Assembly: GCA_948567375.1 (NCBI GenBank)
Contig: OX419761.1
Coordinates: 31,348,243 to 31,412,242, forward strand
DNA length: 64,000 nucleotides
Origin: Lunularia cruciata
Taxonomy: Eukaryota; Streptophyta; Marchantiopsida; Lunulariales; Lunulariaceae
Direction of reading: 5' to 3'
Shown here: piece by piece, positions 1 to 9,954 of the stretch
How positions within the stretch are numbered: the first letter of the stretch is position 1
Layout of the letters: each line of letters opens with the position of its first letter
Translations under genes and position numbers: made by a program
Notes under the pieces: model-generated
What the model was told of the DNA's origin: nothing
Database searches by the model: none
Seen by the model: the letters and a program-made list of their open reading frames with translations, nothing else

Positions 1-522
1 AGCCAAATCTCACCTCCTTGTTGCTTAGAATTGTCAAAAACAATATGCGGACTACCATTATCGTGATCTCAACTTTGAAGTTGGTGATAAAGTTATGCTA
101 TCCTCTAGTACTCTACCCCTCCCACTTGATACCCAAGTTTGTAAACTTGCCACTAATTGGATAGGAACTTTTGATGTCACCCAAATTGTCTTTCCTATTG
201 CTTATCGACTTGCCTCGCCTTGTCATATGGCATCCATCCTGTCTTTCATGTTTCCAAGTTGAAACCCTTTATTCCTAATCCATCTTCTTTTTCCTCTTGA
301 GTCCAACCTCCTCCTCTCCCTATCCCTATCAATGATCATGAGGAGTACAAAGTTGATCGCATCCTTGCGTGTCACCGCATCCAACGAGGACGCCGACAAC
401 ATACGGAATACACAGTCCTTTGGAAAGGGTATTCCCTTCATGATGCCACATGGGACCCTTTTTCTCACCTCTAGAATGCACAGATGGCCATCCAGGAGTT
501 TGAAGCTTCAATGGTGACAAGG
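1..522 (+). pseudogene. Integrase C-terminus with chromodomain (A1 pol fragment)
   Basis: Positions 1-250 encode the basic integrase tail, including the stretch VGDKVMLSSSTLPLPLDTQV, which matches the post-catalytic region of chromovirus integrases. From about 331 to 516 one frame reads a chromodomain: EYKVDRIL, then EYTVLWKGY, then ATWDPFSHL, and an amphipathic IQEF helix. Chromodomains of this family are known to steer integration to chromatin with methylated histone H3; that role here is inferred. An in-frame stop (TAG) interrupts the domain after SHL and further stops lie upstream. The same order is seen in A2 (minus strand, 61,050-61,232). Confidence 0.82.
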
Positions 523-624
523 ACATCACCAACTAACGGTGGGAGAATATGTAACAATATAGAGTTTAACGATGTCGTTAGTAAGGCTTATGAAGTAGAG
601 AATAAGCCAAATTAGCCTTGAATA

Positions 625-829
625 TTCTAGAAGCATCTAGGAAGCTTCTTGAGAAGCTTCCTAACTAGTTAACTTGCACTCCAAGCAAGTAGCTTCTAGA
701 AGTTTTTAACTAGCTTAGCTTGCATGCCAAGTAGGCGGCTGCTAAAAGGAAGCTTCTTGAGAAGCTTCCTGGTTAACTTGGCTTGCACTCTAAGAAAGCG
801 GCTCAAGGAAGCTTCTTGAGAAGCTTCTC
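625..829 (+). promoter_or_regulatory. Array of heat-shock-element-like GAA/TTC units in the LTR
   Basis: The stretch holds TTCtaGAA (625-632), GAAgcTTCttgaGAAgcTTC (starting near 641), cTTCtaGAAg (near 692) and two more GAAgcTTCttgaGAAgcTTC blocks (near 749 and 809). Alternating GAA and TTC separated by two bases is the core of the heat-shock factor site. The array ends about 20 bases upstream of a TATA box, where plant retroelement enhancers lie. Function is inferred from sequence only; the blocks could also simply be palindrome expansions. Confidence 0.45.
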
Positions 830-848
830 AAGGGCCTTGTATGTTACC

Positions 849-856
849 TATAAATA
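849..856 (+). promoter_or_regulatory. TATA box of family A LTR
   Basis: TATAAATA lies about 100 bases before the LTR end and is conserved in the other family A LTRs (near 58,738 on plus and near 60,420 on minus). Transcription would be expected to start about 30 bases downstream, making the rest of the LTR the R-U5 part. Confidence 0.6.
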
Positions 857-959
857 CCAAAGTCGAAGCTCATGCTAAGCATTCGGAGTTTTCCTTTATT
901 CAAGTGTCCCAATGTGAGTTTCATTCTCTTATTTCTCTCCTCGGTCTTGGTCTTTTACA

Positions 960-1357
960 AAGGCCTTGTTACACAAGACCTAAAACTCTCCCAAGAACTC
1001 TATACCCTGATCAATCAAAACCTCAATGGGTGCACCAAAATGACTAAGGATCCAATCTAGGAAATTGTAAATCATCTTTTCATTGGACTTATCAAGAAGT
1101 ACCACCAACTCAATCCACTTGGAGAAGTGCTCCACCATAACCAAAAAATACCATTGATGTCTCACAATCAATGGTAAAGGTCCAATAAAGTCAAACTCCA
1201 AGAGTAACCCAATCCTATGATATTGGGTGTAATTATGGTGTAAGAGCATTAAATGATGCTCTTACTTGGTCACAAACCACACATGTAGCATCAAATTGTT
1301 ATACATTGGTCTGCATACTATACCACCAACAATCACTTTAGAGTAAGTTATATGTAT
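960..1357 (-). pseudogene. Family B integrase fragment (B0)
   Basis: On the minus strand this encodes integrase core sequence: DFIGPLPLIVRHQWYFLVMV, HFSKWIELV, then SHFGAPIEVLIDQGIEFLGEF, which carries the second catalytic Asp. It aligns throughout with 10,020-10,420 in B1. At about 1,357 the homology stops exactly where the B2 fragment at 18,335 begins, so B0 and B2 are the two halves of one element split by B1. At 960 it is cut by A1. Confidence 0.8.
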
Positions 1358-2157
1358 TTTTGTGCGTATACACATTGCTACACAACATACATTGCTGTCA
1401 ACATCATACATTATAGAAGTACAACTCACACATAAGTCATACATAGACTCTAAAGTGCCACAATCGCCCCCCAGTTGGCAATTAGGTCCATCTAACTCCA
1501 GACAGTCATCTACTCTAAGTATATAGTATACCCTATGATGGGCAAAGATCAAGAGGCCGGGTGCTATGGAGCCCCATCGTTAGTTGCCTATCTGCAATCT
1601 ATACCATATAAAGAATGAACTAGCTATATGTCAAGTACATCTAGGACATAACCATTGTCCTTGAGGAACCACCATGAGGAGAGGAGTCATACATGCCATA
1701 TGCCATCCTCTCAAACAGCTATCACACACTAACATAGTAGCAACTCCACTAGAAGAGCCACATAACATACATAGTCTCTTGGATGAAATCGACGGATTGA
1801 AGGTCTATTAGTTCTTCCTTGAATGGTAGCATAGCATAAAGTATCTCTATGCTGAGCAATCGCCAAGTTCTCAAAGGCCATCAACATCACTATCCAAAAG
1901 ATCTCTGCTCATTGAGAACATGCGCTCATCCATACATTTAGATTATCCAAGTCCAAAACTATAGTAGCATCTCGACGAATGGCGGCAGGTAAATCTGGAT
2001 CTTGTCCATAGAGTAGGAAGTAAGGAGAGAAGGATGCTAAGGAAGCTTGCCAACTGAACCAATAGCCCATGGCCAACCAAGGTAATTGGAGATCCCAATC
2101 TCCCAAGTGGCCTTTCTACAAACCATACTTTTGCAATCCTCTTTTCACTATCTGAAC
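1358..2157 (-). pseudogene. Family B integrase C-terminus (B1, distal to the element C insertion)
   Basis: The minus strand reads KGHLGDWDLQLPWLAMGY, FSPYFLLYGQDPDLP, then AFENLAIAQHRDTL and RPSIRRFHPRDYV, which is the end of the integrase core and the basic C-terminal region of a Ty3/gypsy integrase. The N-terminal part of the same integrase lies at 9,955-10,548, beyond element C. Further downstream (about 1,460-1,370) is a Cys-rich stretch with CVSC and CCVAMC, possibly the start of a PHD-like finger. Several stops are present. No 3' LTR follows: the element ends abruptly against B0. Confidence 0.72.
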
Positions 2158-2847
2158 TGTAATACCCATTTGTACATGTGTGTGGTATTGTGATATTTAG
2201 CTTGGTATTACAAGTACTTGAGAGATATTATTTATATAGAGATAAAGGATGGTTCTATATTATTCATGATTAGCTAAAGTTAGTCATAGCTAAGATAGAG
2301 GGGACCTTACTTTAGAGGAGGTGGAAAAGATGAGCACCACTATTTTGGATTCTAGTGTGTTGACTTGGTATTATTCCTAGGTGTTTGGCTTTGAGGAAAG
2401 AGTTGAAAACTCTTGGGCCCGCAAGCCTTTTTGTTTTGGATTCTTCTATAGTCCAAAGATAGCCCATGTGAAGGAATCCTTGACTTAGTGGTTGGGTCAA
2501 GATAAGATCACATGGTTAAGGGAATATGCCCATGTGAATGGATATTCCTTTCTACTTTTTGACTTTACTTGACTTTTAGCCTAGTAACTTGAGTTACTCC
2601 AGTAATTAATAACTTTGGTGCATAACTACTTCACAAGTATATGAACAAGGGGTGAGGAAATACTCACCATCCTTTCATTTGCAACTATCTCTCTTTCATT
2701 GAGTTCTCTAGTGAGCAATGTCTTGACTCTTGGAGTGTTAGCCTTGGAGGAGTATGATGGAGTTGGGGTTCCTTGCCTTCTTAGTCCATGGTGCGCTACC
2801 ATAATAGGCATCAGAGGTTTATCCTGAGTGAGAGACAGACCGGCTCA
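2158..2847 (+). repeat. 5' LTR of element C (690 bp)
   Basis: It runs from TGTAATACCC to CCGGCTCA. It is nearly identical to the 3' LTR at 9,265-9,954, with only scattered substitutions, so the insertion is younger than the B1 copy it interrupts. Confidence 0.93.
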
Positions 2848-3766
2848 CATTTTTGGTTTTGTTGTTGGGACCTCTCTAGAAGGTAAGATAATGTTCCGTG
2901 TTCAATTCTATATTAGACAGAAGGAGGCTATGAGAGCTCACTTAGAGAGAACATTAGGAGAGGAGAGGGCTGAACTTATGTTAGAGAACCAAGATCTATT
3001 TGTATACCCTGTAGTTCATTATGATGTCTTCAAAGTGATTTTGTACATCTTGTACACATGAGGGGATTTGGAGAGATTGTGTGAGGTGGATTGCAGATTT
3101 TGGGGATTAAGGTGATTTTGGGCAAAATCTCAAGTTTGAGATCTAGACTTGAAATTTCTACACATAATAGCTTGATTTATCTTTCAGTTATCACACTTGA
3201 AATTATTGTGAGAGCTACTATGCGCATTGGGTTAAAATTTTTGAAAGTTGATAGGGTAAACTGCTCCCGCAACTGCATGCTCTTTGGAAAATTGTACAGA
3301 GTCTGCCATTTCTTCAATTTTGCATGAATTGTCCTAAAATTTACCAAGAACATTAAGTGCATTATATTCTACTTTCTGCCACAAAAATTAAAGAGAAATC
3401 ATTCTTGCACAGGGAGTTATGAGTTTTTGAAGTGGAGGGGGTGGTTTTCAGACCAAAACTGAAATATGTGTGCTGAATAGAAAGGTGTCTAGGACAAATG
3501 GCTTAATGAAAAGATCTGAATTTTTTTTAGGGAAAAACACCCTGGAGTTGTGATCATGTGTGAAAAATTTTAGAGGACTGTCACATACAAGTTGAGAGAT
3601 GTGAGTGAAAGTTTGAGGAAGGGTCAATTCTCCAGAGTGGAGATCTCATGCATGAGGAGTTTGAGAGCAACAAAAAACATGTTTGAGTGTTTAGATTCAT
3701 CTTGGGAACATGGAGGGTCACCAAGAGTGGAAGTTGAGACTATGAAAGGTTCCTCAAGGGTTTGAG
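2848..3766 (+). other. Element C leader region without a clear ORF
   Basis: About 0.9 kb between the 5' LTR and the first recognisable coding part. Short open stretches exist (2,828-3,061 and 3,091-3,327) but show no motif I recognise and are broken by stops. It is probably 5' leader plus a decayed N-terminal coding part of the next ORF. Confidence 0.5.
2854..2870 (+). other. Decayed primer-binding site of element C
   Basis: The bases TGGTTTTGTTGTTGGGA lie six bases after the 5' LTR. They resemble the plant Tat/Athila primer site TGGCGCCGTTGCCGGGGA with most C residues changed to T and one G missing. Loss of C at CpG and CpC is what deamination of methylated DNA would give. The assignment to a tRNA type is from memory of the family. 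Confidence 0.5.
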
Positions 3767-4177
3767 GTGATTGTAGGGGTAGATTTGAGGAAAAAAGAGT
3801 TTACAATAGAATTTGAAGAGAGTGTTGAGAGGATCCAAAAACCTACATTACTTGGAGGAAAGAGTGAATCTAAGTGCTTTCTATGTGAAGAGAAGGGACA
3901 TAAGCCAAGTTCATGTCCATTGACCTTTGAGAGCAAGAGATTGAGGGAAAGGAGAGGCTTACTTGACTTGGGTTTGCATGTTGGACCTTCTTCACCAAGA
4001 TTGGGAGGGAGAAGATCTAAGACCAAGGAGTTGTGTGAGGTTTGTGGAGTTGAAGGACTTCCAAAAGGACATGAGTGTAGTGGAGTAAAATCACTTTTGG
4101 AGACTTTGGTGAAGGATCTTGGAGAGAGTCTTAGTATAGCTATAGAAATACTATCACCTTCATCAACTAGTTCTTAA
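3767..4177 (+). CDS. Extra zinc-knuckle ORF upstream of gag in element C
   Basis: A 136-residue open frame. It starts IVGVDLRKKEFTIEFEESVE, then has a CCHC knuckle CFLCEEKGHKPSSC (C-x2-C-x4-H-x4-C) near residues 44-57, and a second Cys/His cluster CEVCGVEGLPKGHEC near residues 88-102. A knuckle before the gag capsid domain is unusual, because the gag knuckle of this element is found later, at about 5,240. It may be a separate ORF1 or a captured nucleic-acid-binding domain. The frame is open further upstream without an ATG, so the true start is uncertain. I do not recognise a named family. Confidence 0.5.
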   Translation: MIVGVDLRKKEFTIEFEESVERIQKPTLLGGKSESKCFLCEEKGHKPSSCPLTFESKRLRERRGLLDLGLHVGPSSPRLGGRRSKTKELCEVCGVEGLPKGHECSGVKSLLETLVKDLGESLSIAIEILSPSSTSS

Positions 4178-4513
4178 GATTAGTGATGGAGATAATCTTT
4201 CAACTTATGGATAAACTATCCATGAGGGTTCGATTAATATGCACTCTAGGATTTGATGTTGCTATAGAAATCTTGGAGCAACCTGAGCCTTTTGTGTTCC
4301 CTAGGGTGGATTAATCTAAATGTGTTAGTCATGTACATACTCTATTAGTTATGGAGTGAGAGAAAAGAAAAAAAAATTGAGAGAAAGAAAGATTGTGAGA
4401 GGTTAAGATGGGGAAACTTCCGGTTTCTTTGGCAAAGATGGAGAAGATATGGAGGCCTTTGTGAGAGACTTTAAGAGAGCTTGCATAGGAAACAACAAGA
4501 GGAGGAAGAATGA

Positions 4514-5203
4514 GTGGGTCTCATTATTACCAGTGAGGATGCAACACTTACATGGTATGAGTCAAAATACCAAAAGAGAGAGAGGAGAGATGGGGAAGAG
4601 GAGTCTTGGGAGACTTTGACTTCAACACTCATTGAGAACTTTCTTCCTGATGAGAGTATTGAGAGATTGATGAGTGAGGTTACATTTCTCAAGCAAGGAG
4701 ATAGAGAGAAAGTGAGAGTCTATGTGGAAAGAGTGGAAAAGTTAGAGTCCAGATTTCACATAGTGTTGAGGAAGGGTGGGGATGATGTGGAGACTACAAT
4801 GATTAGCATAGGGGCCACACTCACCAAGAATTTTGTGGGAGGGTTGAGACCACAAATTAGAAGCAAGGTGAGATATGAGAAACCTTCTGCCAAGGTTGAA
4901 GCTATCAAGATCACAATTCGTATGGAGGAGAGTTTGGAAGGGGATGAGAGTGATTTGGTGGTGAAGGAGGTTGTGTATCCTCCTCAAGGCTACAAGTATG
5001 GTGGAACTTCTAATACTTTGGTGGCAAGGGTTTCACCACAAGTAGTAGTTGCTCCAATTCTTGCACCTCTACCAAAGGATCCACTTCAAACCATCACAGA
5101 ACAACTTGCAGATCTCAAGATCAATGTGGTGCAACTATGGGGGAAGAGAGAGGTGGATCAGAATGTAGGGAGAGGGCCTAGGAGTTATGGAAACTATCCA
5201 TAG
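4514..5203 (+). CDS. Gag (capsid) of element C
   Basis: A 229-residue open frame with the retrotransposon gag pattern: ATLTWYESKYQ at the start, then WETLTSTLIENFLPDESIER, then a QGDREKVRVYVERVEKLESRF helix and FVGGLRPQIRSKVR. Gag forms the virus-like particle around the element RNA. It ends at a TAG, and the nucleocapsid part continues in an overlapping frame at 5,187, so a small frameshift separates them. The upstream part (4,400-4,513, with DFKRACI-like residues in another frame) suggests the true start was earlier. Confidence 0.75.
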   Translation: MGLIITSEDATLTWYESKYQKRERRDGEEESWETLTSTLIENFLPDESIERLMSEVTFLKQGDREKVRVYVERVEKLESRFHIVLRKGGDDVETTMISIGATLTKNFVGGLRPQIRSKVRYEKPSAKVEAIKITIRMEESLEGDESDLVVKEVVYPPQGYKYGGTSNTLVARVSPQVVVAPILAPLPKDPLQTITEQLADLKINVVQLWGKREVDQNVGRGPRSYGNYP

Positions 5204-5429
5204 AGGAGGCAAACCAACCAAAAATTTCAATGAGAGAAATTGTTTTGGTTGTAGAGGAAGAGGCCATATCCAAAGGAATTGCCCAAATTCCACTTACCAT
5301 GGAGGAAGAGGTTATGAGAGAGCCAATAGAGGGAAAGAGGGAGGTAGTGAAACCCAAGTGGCTCCTAATCCCAACAAAGGTAGGGGGATAGCATCCATAG
5401 ATATGGTTGAGAGCAAGTATGAGAAGTGA
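5187..5429 (+). pseudogene. Gag nucleocapsid knuckle region of element C
   Basis: This frame carries CFGCRGRGHIQRNC, a classical C-x2-C-x4-H-x4-C zinc knuckle that binds the element RNA, followed by Gly/Arg-rich sequence. It continues the gag at 4,514-5,203 after a frameshift and ends at a stop at 5,427-5,429. Confidence 0.72.
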
Positions 5430-5456
5430 GAGTGCTCAAACTACAAGGGTCTTAAT

Positions 5457-6260
5457 TTGGAGCTTTTGGCACAAGAGAAGAAGAGAGCTCGTTTCACAGA
5501 GGATGTTCATTCTTCTCAAGGATTTACTCCAAGCAAGGATACTCCTATGTCTACTAGGAGCACTCACACCTCAACACCATCAACAACAAAGACTCCAAGG
5601 AAGAAGTTGGGGATGGAGGATTTCTTAATTTCAAAGCAACAGTGGAACTACAATGTGTTGGAGGATGTTTGTAGTCACAAGGCTAACATCATAGTAGGCC
5701 AATTGATTGCTTTGAACCGTACCTTGAGAAAGGAGCTTAGAGGTGGTTTGAGTTCTACAAAGAGCAAGAGGAAGAAGAAGGCAAAAGCTCCAGTATCAAT
5801 GGAGATGGTGGATGCCAAGCCAGCACCATGGGAGGCTTGTGAATATGCCTCCAAGATTGATGTGAGAGTGAATGGTCACAACATCAAGGATGCACTTGTT
5901 GATGGAGGATAAGCAATGAATGCCATGTTAGAAAGGTTGATGAAGAAGTTGGGTATAATACCCTCAAGACCTTCAACATTTGTGGTGAGCATGGTAAACA
6001 AGCAACAAGTTTGACCAATAGGGGTGATGGACAAAGTGGTAGTTTCAGTTATAGGAATTCAAAATCTCATGACTTTCCAAGTCTTGAAGGATTCAAGCTA
6101 TGACTTACTTCTTGGGAGGCCATGGTTGAGAGCAACACACACAACTGATCGATGGTACAAAGGGTACTTGAGGATTGGGCCATCAAACTATAGAGTCACA
6201 GTTCCTGTGACTAACACCACCAACACTTCACATTCAAATACACCATCTTCTGATTATTGA
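5457..6260 (+). pseudogene. Linker and aspartic protease of element C
   Basis: After a basic, Ser/Thr-rich linker with the run KSKRKKKAKA, the frame reads VNGHNIKDALVDGG, which aligns with the protease active-site region of Tat-type elements, where the Asp-Gly-Gly variant is known. A TAA follows directly (5,909-5,911). The protease resumes with IGIQNLMTFQVLKDSSYDLL and LGRPWLRATH at 6,024-6,260. The protease would cut the Gag-Pol precursor. Two stops make this copy inactive. Confidence 0.65.
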
Positions 6261-6290
6261 GAATCAGATTCTAAAGAAGGAGCTTCAGGT

Positions 6291-6659
6291 GTGAACACAA
6301 GCATGGAAGAGGAGACTTTCACGGAGGAGGATAAATGTGAATCTGATTTAGATGTGTATCCTTTGTGTGCTATGGATTTTGCACCTAAGCCAAAGGTTTT
6401 GGAGGACCCAGATAAATCACCATTGACACTTGAGGAGGTAGAGAGAAGGTTAGCTACCCTCAAGTATGGCCCAAATGTTACCAAGGAGAAGGTGAGATTT
6501 GAGGAGATTTTCCACAAGTTCATCCATATTTTTGCTTTTAGTTACAAGGATTTGAAGGAAGTCACCTTGGAGGAGTACAAGATAGAGGTAGAGTCACATG
6601 CAAGACCAATCCACCAAAAACAACGTCACATTAGCCCACCAATATCTCAAGGAGGCTAG
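6291..6659 (+). pseudogene. Protease-RT linker of element C
   Basis: An acidic segment with EEVERRLATLKYGPNVTKEK and the DLKEVTLEEYKIEVESHARP stretch that precedes the RT fingers in gypsy elements. It ends at a TAG (6,657-6,659), and the RT frame resumes around 6,660-6,713. Confidence 0.6.
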
Positions 6660-6712
6660 ATTGATAAGCTCAAGGAGGCTGGATTTATCTTTGAGGTAGA
6701 GATTCAGAATGG

Positions 6713-7948
6713 ATGTCTCCAATTGTCATTGTGAAGAAAAAGAATGGCAAGCTTTGGGTATATATGGATTACAAGAAGCTCAATGTTGTTACCAAGAAGG
6801 ACTACTACCCATTTCCATTCATTGATGAGATCTTGGAGGAGGTTGTAGGTCATGAGAGTTACAATTTTGGAGATGGTTATAGTGGATATAACCAAATCAA
6901 GATTGCACCAGAGCATCAACAACTCACCGCATTCACCACACCTTGGGGAACTTACGCTTTCAAGGTCATGCCTTTTGGGCTTTGCAATGCTCCAGCCACA
7001 TTCCAACGGTTCATGAACAAGGTATTTGAACCTTTCATTGGGAAATTTGTGAGAGACTTCATTGATGACTTTTGTGTCTATGGGAGCAAGGAAGAGCACT
7101 TTGAGAATCTAATCAAGGTCTTGCAATGCTTGGATGAGGCAAATGCATCACTCAACCCAGAGAAGTGCATTTTTGGATGTGAAGAAGGTCTACTTTTGGG
7201 GCACATCATCTCCAAGGATGGAATAGTAGTTGATCCTAAGAAGGTGAGGAAAACCTCAGACCTTCCATTCCTTTCAAGCTTGACAAAGTTACGCCAATTC
7301 TTGGGGATGGTTGGATACTATAGGAGGTTCATCTTCTCATTTTCCAACAAGGCTTATGCATTGACCATCTACATGAAGAAGGGTGTAGATTACATGATGA
7401 TTTTGGAAGACAAGGAGGCTCTCAAAGCTTTTGAGGAGCTCAAGCAATCCCTTGTTGTAGCTCCAATTCTTGCTAAACCTGATTGGAGTAAGCCTTTCAT
7501 CCTCTACACTGATGCTTCTAATGTAGCTATAGGATGCACTCTTAGTCAATTAGACCAAGATGGGCATGATCATCCAATAGCTTATGCTAATAGGCAGATG
7601 GTTTCAATAGAGAAGAACTACTCTGTCACGGAGAGAGAAGGGTTAGCAGTGATCTTTGGTCTCAAGAAGTTTAGACACTACTTGATTGGAGAGAAAGCCA
7701 CCATTGTCACGGATCACAAGGCTTTGAAGTACATCTTCAACAAGCCTAATGTTAAAGGAAGACAAACAAGGTGGATGATACTCTTGTATGAGTATGACTA
7801 CACCATTGAGGATAGGCCAAGAAAGAAACATGAAAATGCTTATTTGTTATCTAGAGCCTATGATTATGATGGAGATGAGCCAGTAGATGATTTCTTCTCG
7901 GATGAGGAGCTCATGATAATCTCAGTCACTCAAGAGATTCCAATGTAG
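6713..7948 (+). pseudogene. Reverse transcriptase and RNase H of element C
   Basis: A 411-residue open stretch covers most of RT and RNase H. RT motifs in order: SPIVIVKKKNGKLWVYMDYK, then GYSGYNQIKIAPEHQQ, then VMPFGLCNAPATFQRFMN, the catalytic box FIDDF (FxDD) near residue 117, and LRQFLGMVGYYRRFI. RNase H follows with ILYTDASNVAIG (first Asp), TEREGLAVIFGLKKFRHYL (Glu) and VTDHKALKYIF (Asp). All catalytic residues of both domains are present. It stops at 7,948, before the integrase frame, so the polyprotein is broken. Confidence 0.88.
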
Positions 7949-8000
7949 TACAAGGAGATTGTGGATTTTGTGACAAGAGGTAACTATCCAAAAGGGATGT

Positions 8001-9252
8001 ATGCTAGGGAGAGGAAGACCCTTGCAGCAAGATCTAGACCTTACACAATGGTGGAGGATATTATTTTTTCACCAAGGAGCAGATGGTCTACTTCTAAGAG
8101 CAGTGGGTAAGGAAGAGTCTATCCTACTTATTAAGGAGTTTCATGAAGGTTTAGTGTGTGGAGGACACTTTGCAGGAAAGGTGACTGCTTTCAAGATTCT
8201 AGATGCAGGTTACCATTGGAGAGGGATTTTCAAGGATTGTCTTGATTATTGCAAAACTTGTCATGTTTGTCAAGCTTTTGCTAGAAAGTCTACATCCACT
8301 CCACCACTTAGATCAATTCCATTGCTAGGACCTTTTGAGAAGTGGGGAATTGATTTTGTAGGTCCTCTCAATAGAACCCCAAGGAACAATCAGTACATTG
8401 TGGTAGTTACTGATTACCTTACCAAGTGGGTTGAGGCTAGACCATTGAGGGACAAGAATGAAGATGAAGTGGGTAGATTTCTTTATGAATGCATTATCAC
8501 TAGGTTTGGATGCCTTTTGGAGTTGGTTTCTGATAGAGGAGGAGAGTTTATAAGAAGCATTACTACAGCCATGCTACAAAATTTCTCTATCACACATAGA
8601 GTAACTACATCCTATAAGCCAAATTCCAATGGCTTGGCAGAGAGAACCAATCAGACCTTGTGCATGATGTTGGCCAAAGATGCAGAAATGGAGGAGGCTA
8701 AACATCATTGGGACAAGAGGATTCATGCAGTTTTGTGGGAGTATAGGACAACCATGAAGACCTCCACCGGATATTCTCCATTTCAATTGGTATATGGTAT
8801 TGAGTCTACCCTACCTATTTCACTTTGATCTTCCTACCTTCCAAAGCATTCATAGGAGATTGAAGAAAGCACAAGGAGGTGATGCAGAGAAGTCAAGGAA
8901 GGAATAACTCATGGAGTTGGAAGAGGCAAGAGCAGTTGCTATGGTTCGAGTGGACCAAGCTCAAAGGAAACAAAAGGAGAGCTATGACAAGAGGCAAGGC
9001 AAGAAGAAGGTGGAGCCTTTCAAGGAAGGTGATTGGGTAATGTTGTTTGATTCCATTTGATTCAAGAGAGTGCAAAAGAAGTTTTTGCCTAAGTACTTTG
9101 GACCTTTCATAGTGGAGAAGGTGTGGAGCAATTACACATATGATCTCAAGGAGTTGGGAGGAAGACACTTTGATAGGATTACCCTTGATAAGTTGAAGAT
9201 GTACCATAGAAGGCAGAGAGACCTCCACTTTGGGGACAAAGTGAAAACTTAG
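8001..9252 (+). pseudogene. Integrase of element C
   Basis: Residues give an HHCC zinc domain (HEGLVCGGHFAGKV followed by YCKTCHVC) and the DDE core: GIDFVGPL (Asp), SDRGGEF (Asp) and NGLAERTNQTL (Glu). YRTTMKTSTGYSPFQLVYG follows. A TGA at 8,826-8,828 interrupts it. After two more stops the C-terminal GPF module resumes near 9,070 with FLPKYFGPFIVEKVWSN and ends with a TAG at about 9,250. Integrase inserts the cDNA into the host chromosome. The catalytic triad is intact but the frame is not. Confidence 0.85.
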
Positions 9253-9253
9253 T

Positions 9254-9264
9254 ACGGGGGTAAA
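9254..9264 (+). other. Polypurine tract of element C
   Basis: ACGGGGGTAAA lies immediately before the 3' LTR, the normal place for the plus-strand DNA primer. Confidence 0.55.
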
Positions 9265-9954
9265 TGTAATACCCATTTGTGCATGTGTGTGGTATTGTGA
9301 TATTTAGCTTGGTATTACAAGTACTTGAGAGATATTATTTATATAGAGATAAAGGATGGTTCTATATTATTCATGATTAGCTAAAGTTAGTCATAACTAA
9401 GATAGAGAGGACCTTACTTTAGAGGAGGTGGAAAAGATGAGCACCACTATTTTGGATTCTAGTGTGTTGACTTGGTATTATTCCTAGGTGTTTGGCTTTG
9501 AGGAAAGAGTTGAAAACTCTTGGGCCCGCAAGCCTTTTTGTTTTGGATTCTTCTATAGTCCAAAGATAGCCCATGTGAAAGAATCCTTGACTTAGTGGTT
9601 GGGTCAAGATAAGATCACATGGTTAGGGAAATATGCCCATGTGAATGGATATTCCTTTCTACTTTTTGACTTTACTTGACTTTTAGCCTAGTAACTTGAG
9701 TTACTCCAGTTATTAGTAACTTTGGTGCGTAACTACTTCACAAGTATATGAACAAGGGGTAAGGAAATACTCACCATCCTTTCATTTGCAACTATCTCTC
9801 TTTCATTGAGTTCTCTAGTGAGCAATGACTTGAGTCTTTGAGTGTTAGCCTTGGAGGAGTATGATGGATTTGGGGTTCCTTGCCTTCTTAGCCCATGGTG
9901 CGCTACCATAATAGCCATCAGAGGTTCATCCTGAGTGAGAGACAAACCGGCTCA
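9265..9954 (+). repeat. 3' LTR of element C (690 bp)
   Basis: It has the same length and ends as the LTR at 2,158-2,847. The next bases (TAGAACCACTCTC) are family B integrase sequence, the host of this insertion. Confidence 0.93.

Larger units (their letters stand above)
1..959 (+). mobile_element. Family A chromovirus, 3' end (A1)
   Basis: This is the downstream end of a Ty3/gypsy chromovirus that enters from the left edge. It holds the integrase C-terminus, a chromodomain, a purine stretch and a complete 3' LTR with TG...CA ends. The base after the LTR is family B integrase sequence on the other strand, so A1 was inserted into a family B element. A related copy (A2) lies on the minus strand at 60,312-64,000. 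Frames carry stops, so this copy is dead. Confidence 0.88.
550..959 (+). repeat. 3' LTR of A1 (410 bp)
   Basis: The LTR starts TGTAACA directly after a purine-rich GGTGGGAGAATA and ends TTTTACA. It aligns with the LTR at 58,376-58,835 (plus) and at 60,312-61,012 (minus). It contains repeated AAGCTTCTTGAGAAGCTT palindrome-like blocks and a TATA box. Confidence 0.85.
2158..9954 (+). mobile_element. Family C Ty3/gypsy retrotransposon, nearly complete, Tat/Athila-like
   Basis: Two 690-bp LTRs with TG...CA ends bound a 6.4-kb internal region in the order extra zinc-knuckle ORF, gag, protease, RT, RNase H, integrase. GAAC occurs at 2,154-2,157 and again at 9,957-9,960, which fits most of a target-site duplication, with two extra bases between the right LTR and the repeat. 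The element lies inside the B1 integrase gene and interrupts its frame. The primer-binding region and integrase type suggest the Tat/Athila branch. Several stops and frameshifts break the polyprotein. Confidence 0.9.

Noticed and set aside
2312-2500. 62-codon minus-strand frame, also present at 9,419-9,607
   Set aside because: It lies in both LTRs of element C, which explains the duplicate; no sign of a protein.
5457-6260. Host-gene origin for the Lys/Ser-rich segment of element C
   Set aside because: Position between nucleocapsid and protease and the protease-like VNGHNIKDALVDGG fit a retrotransposon polyprotein linker.
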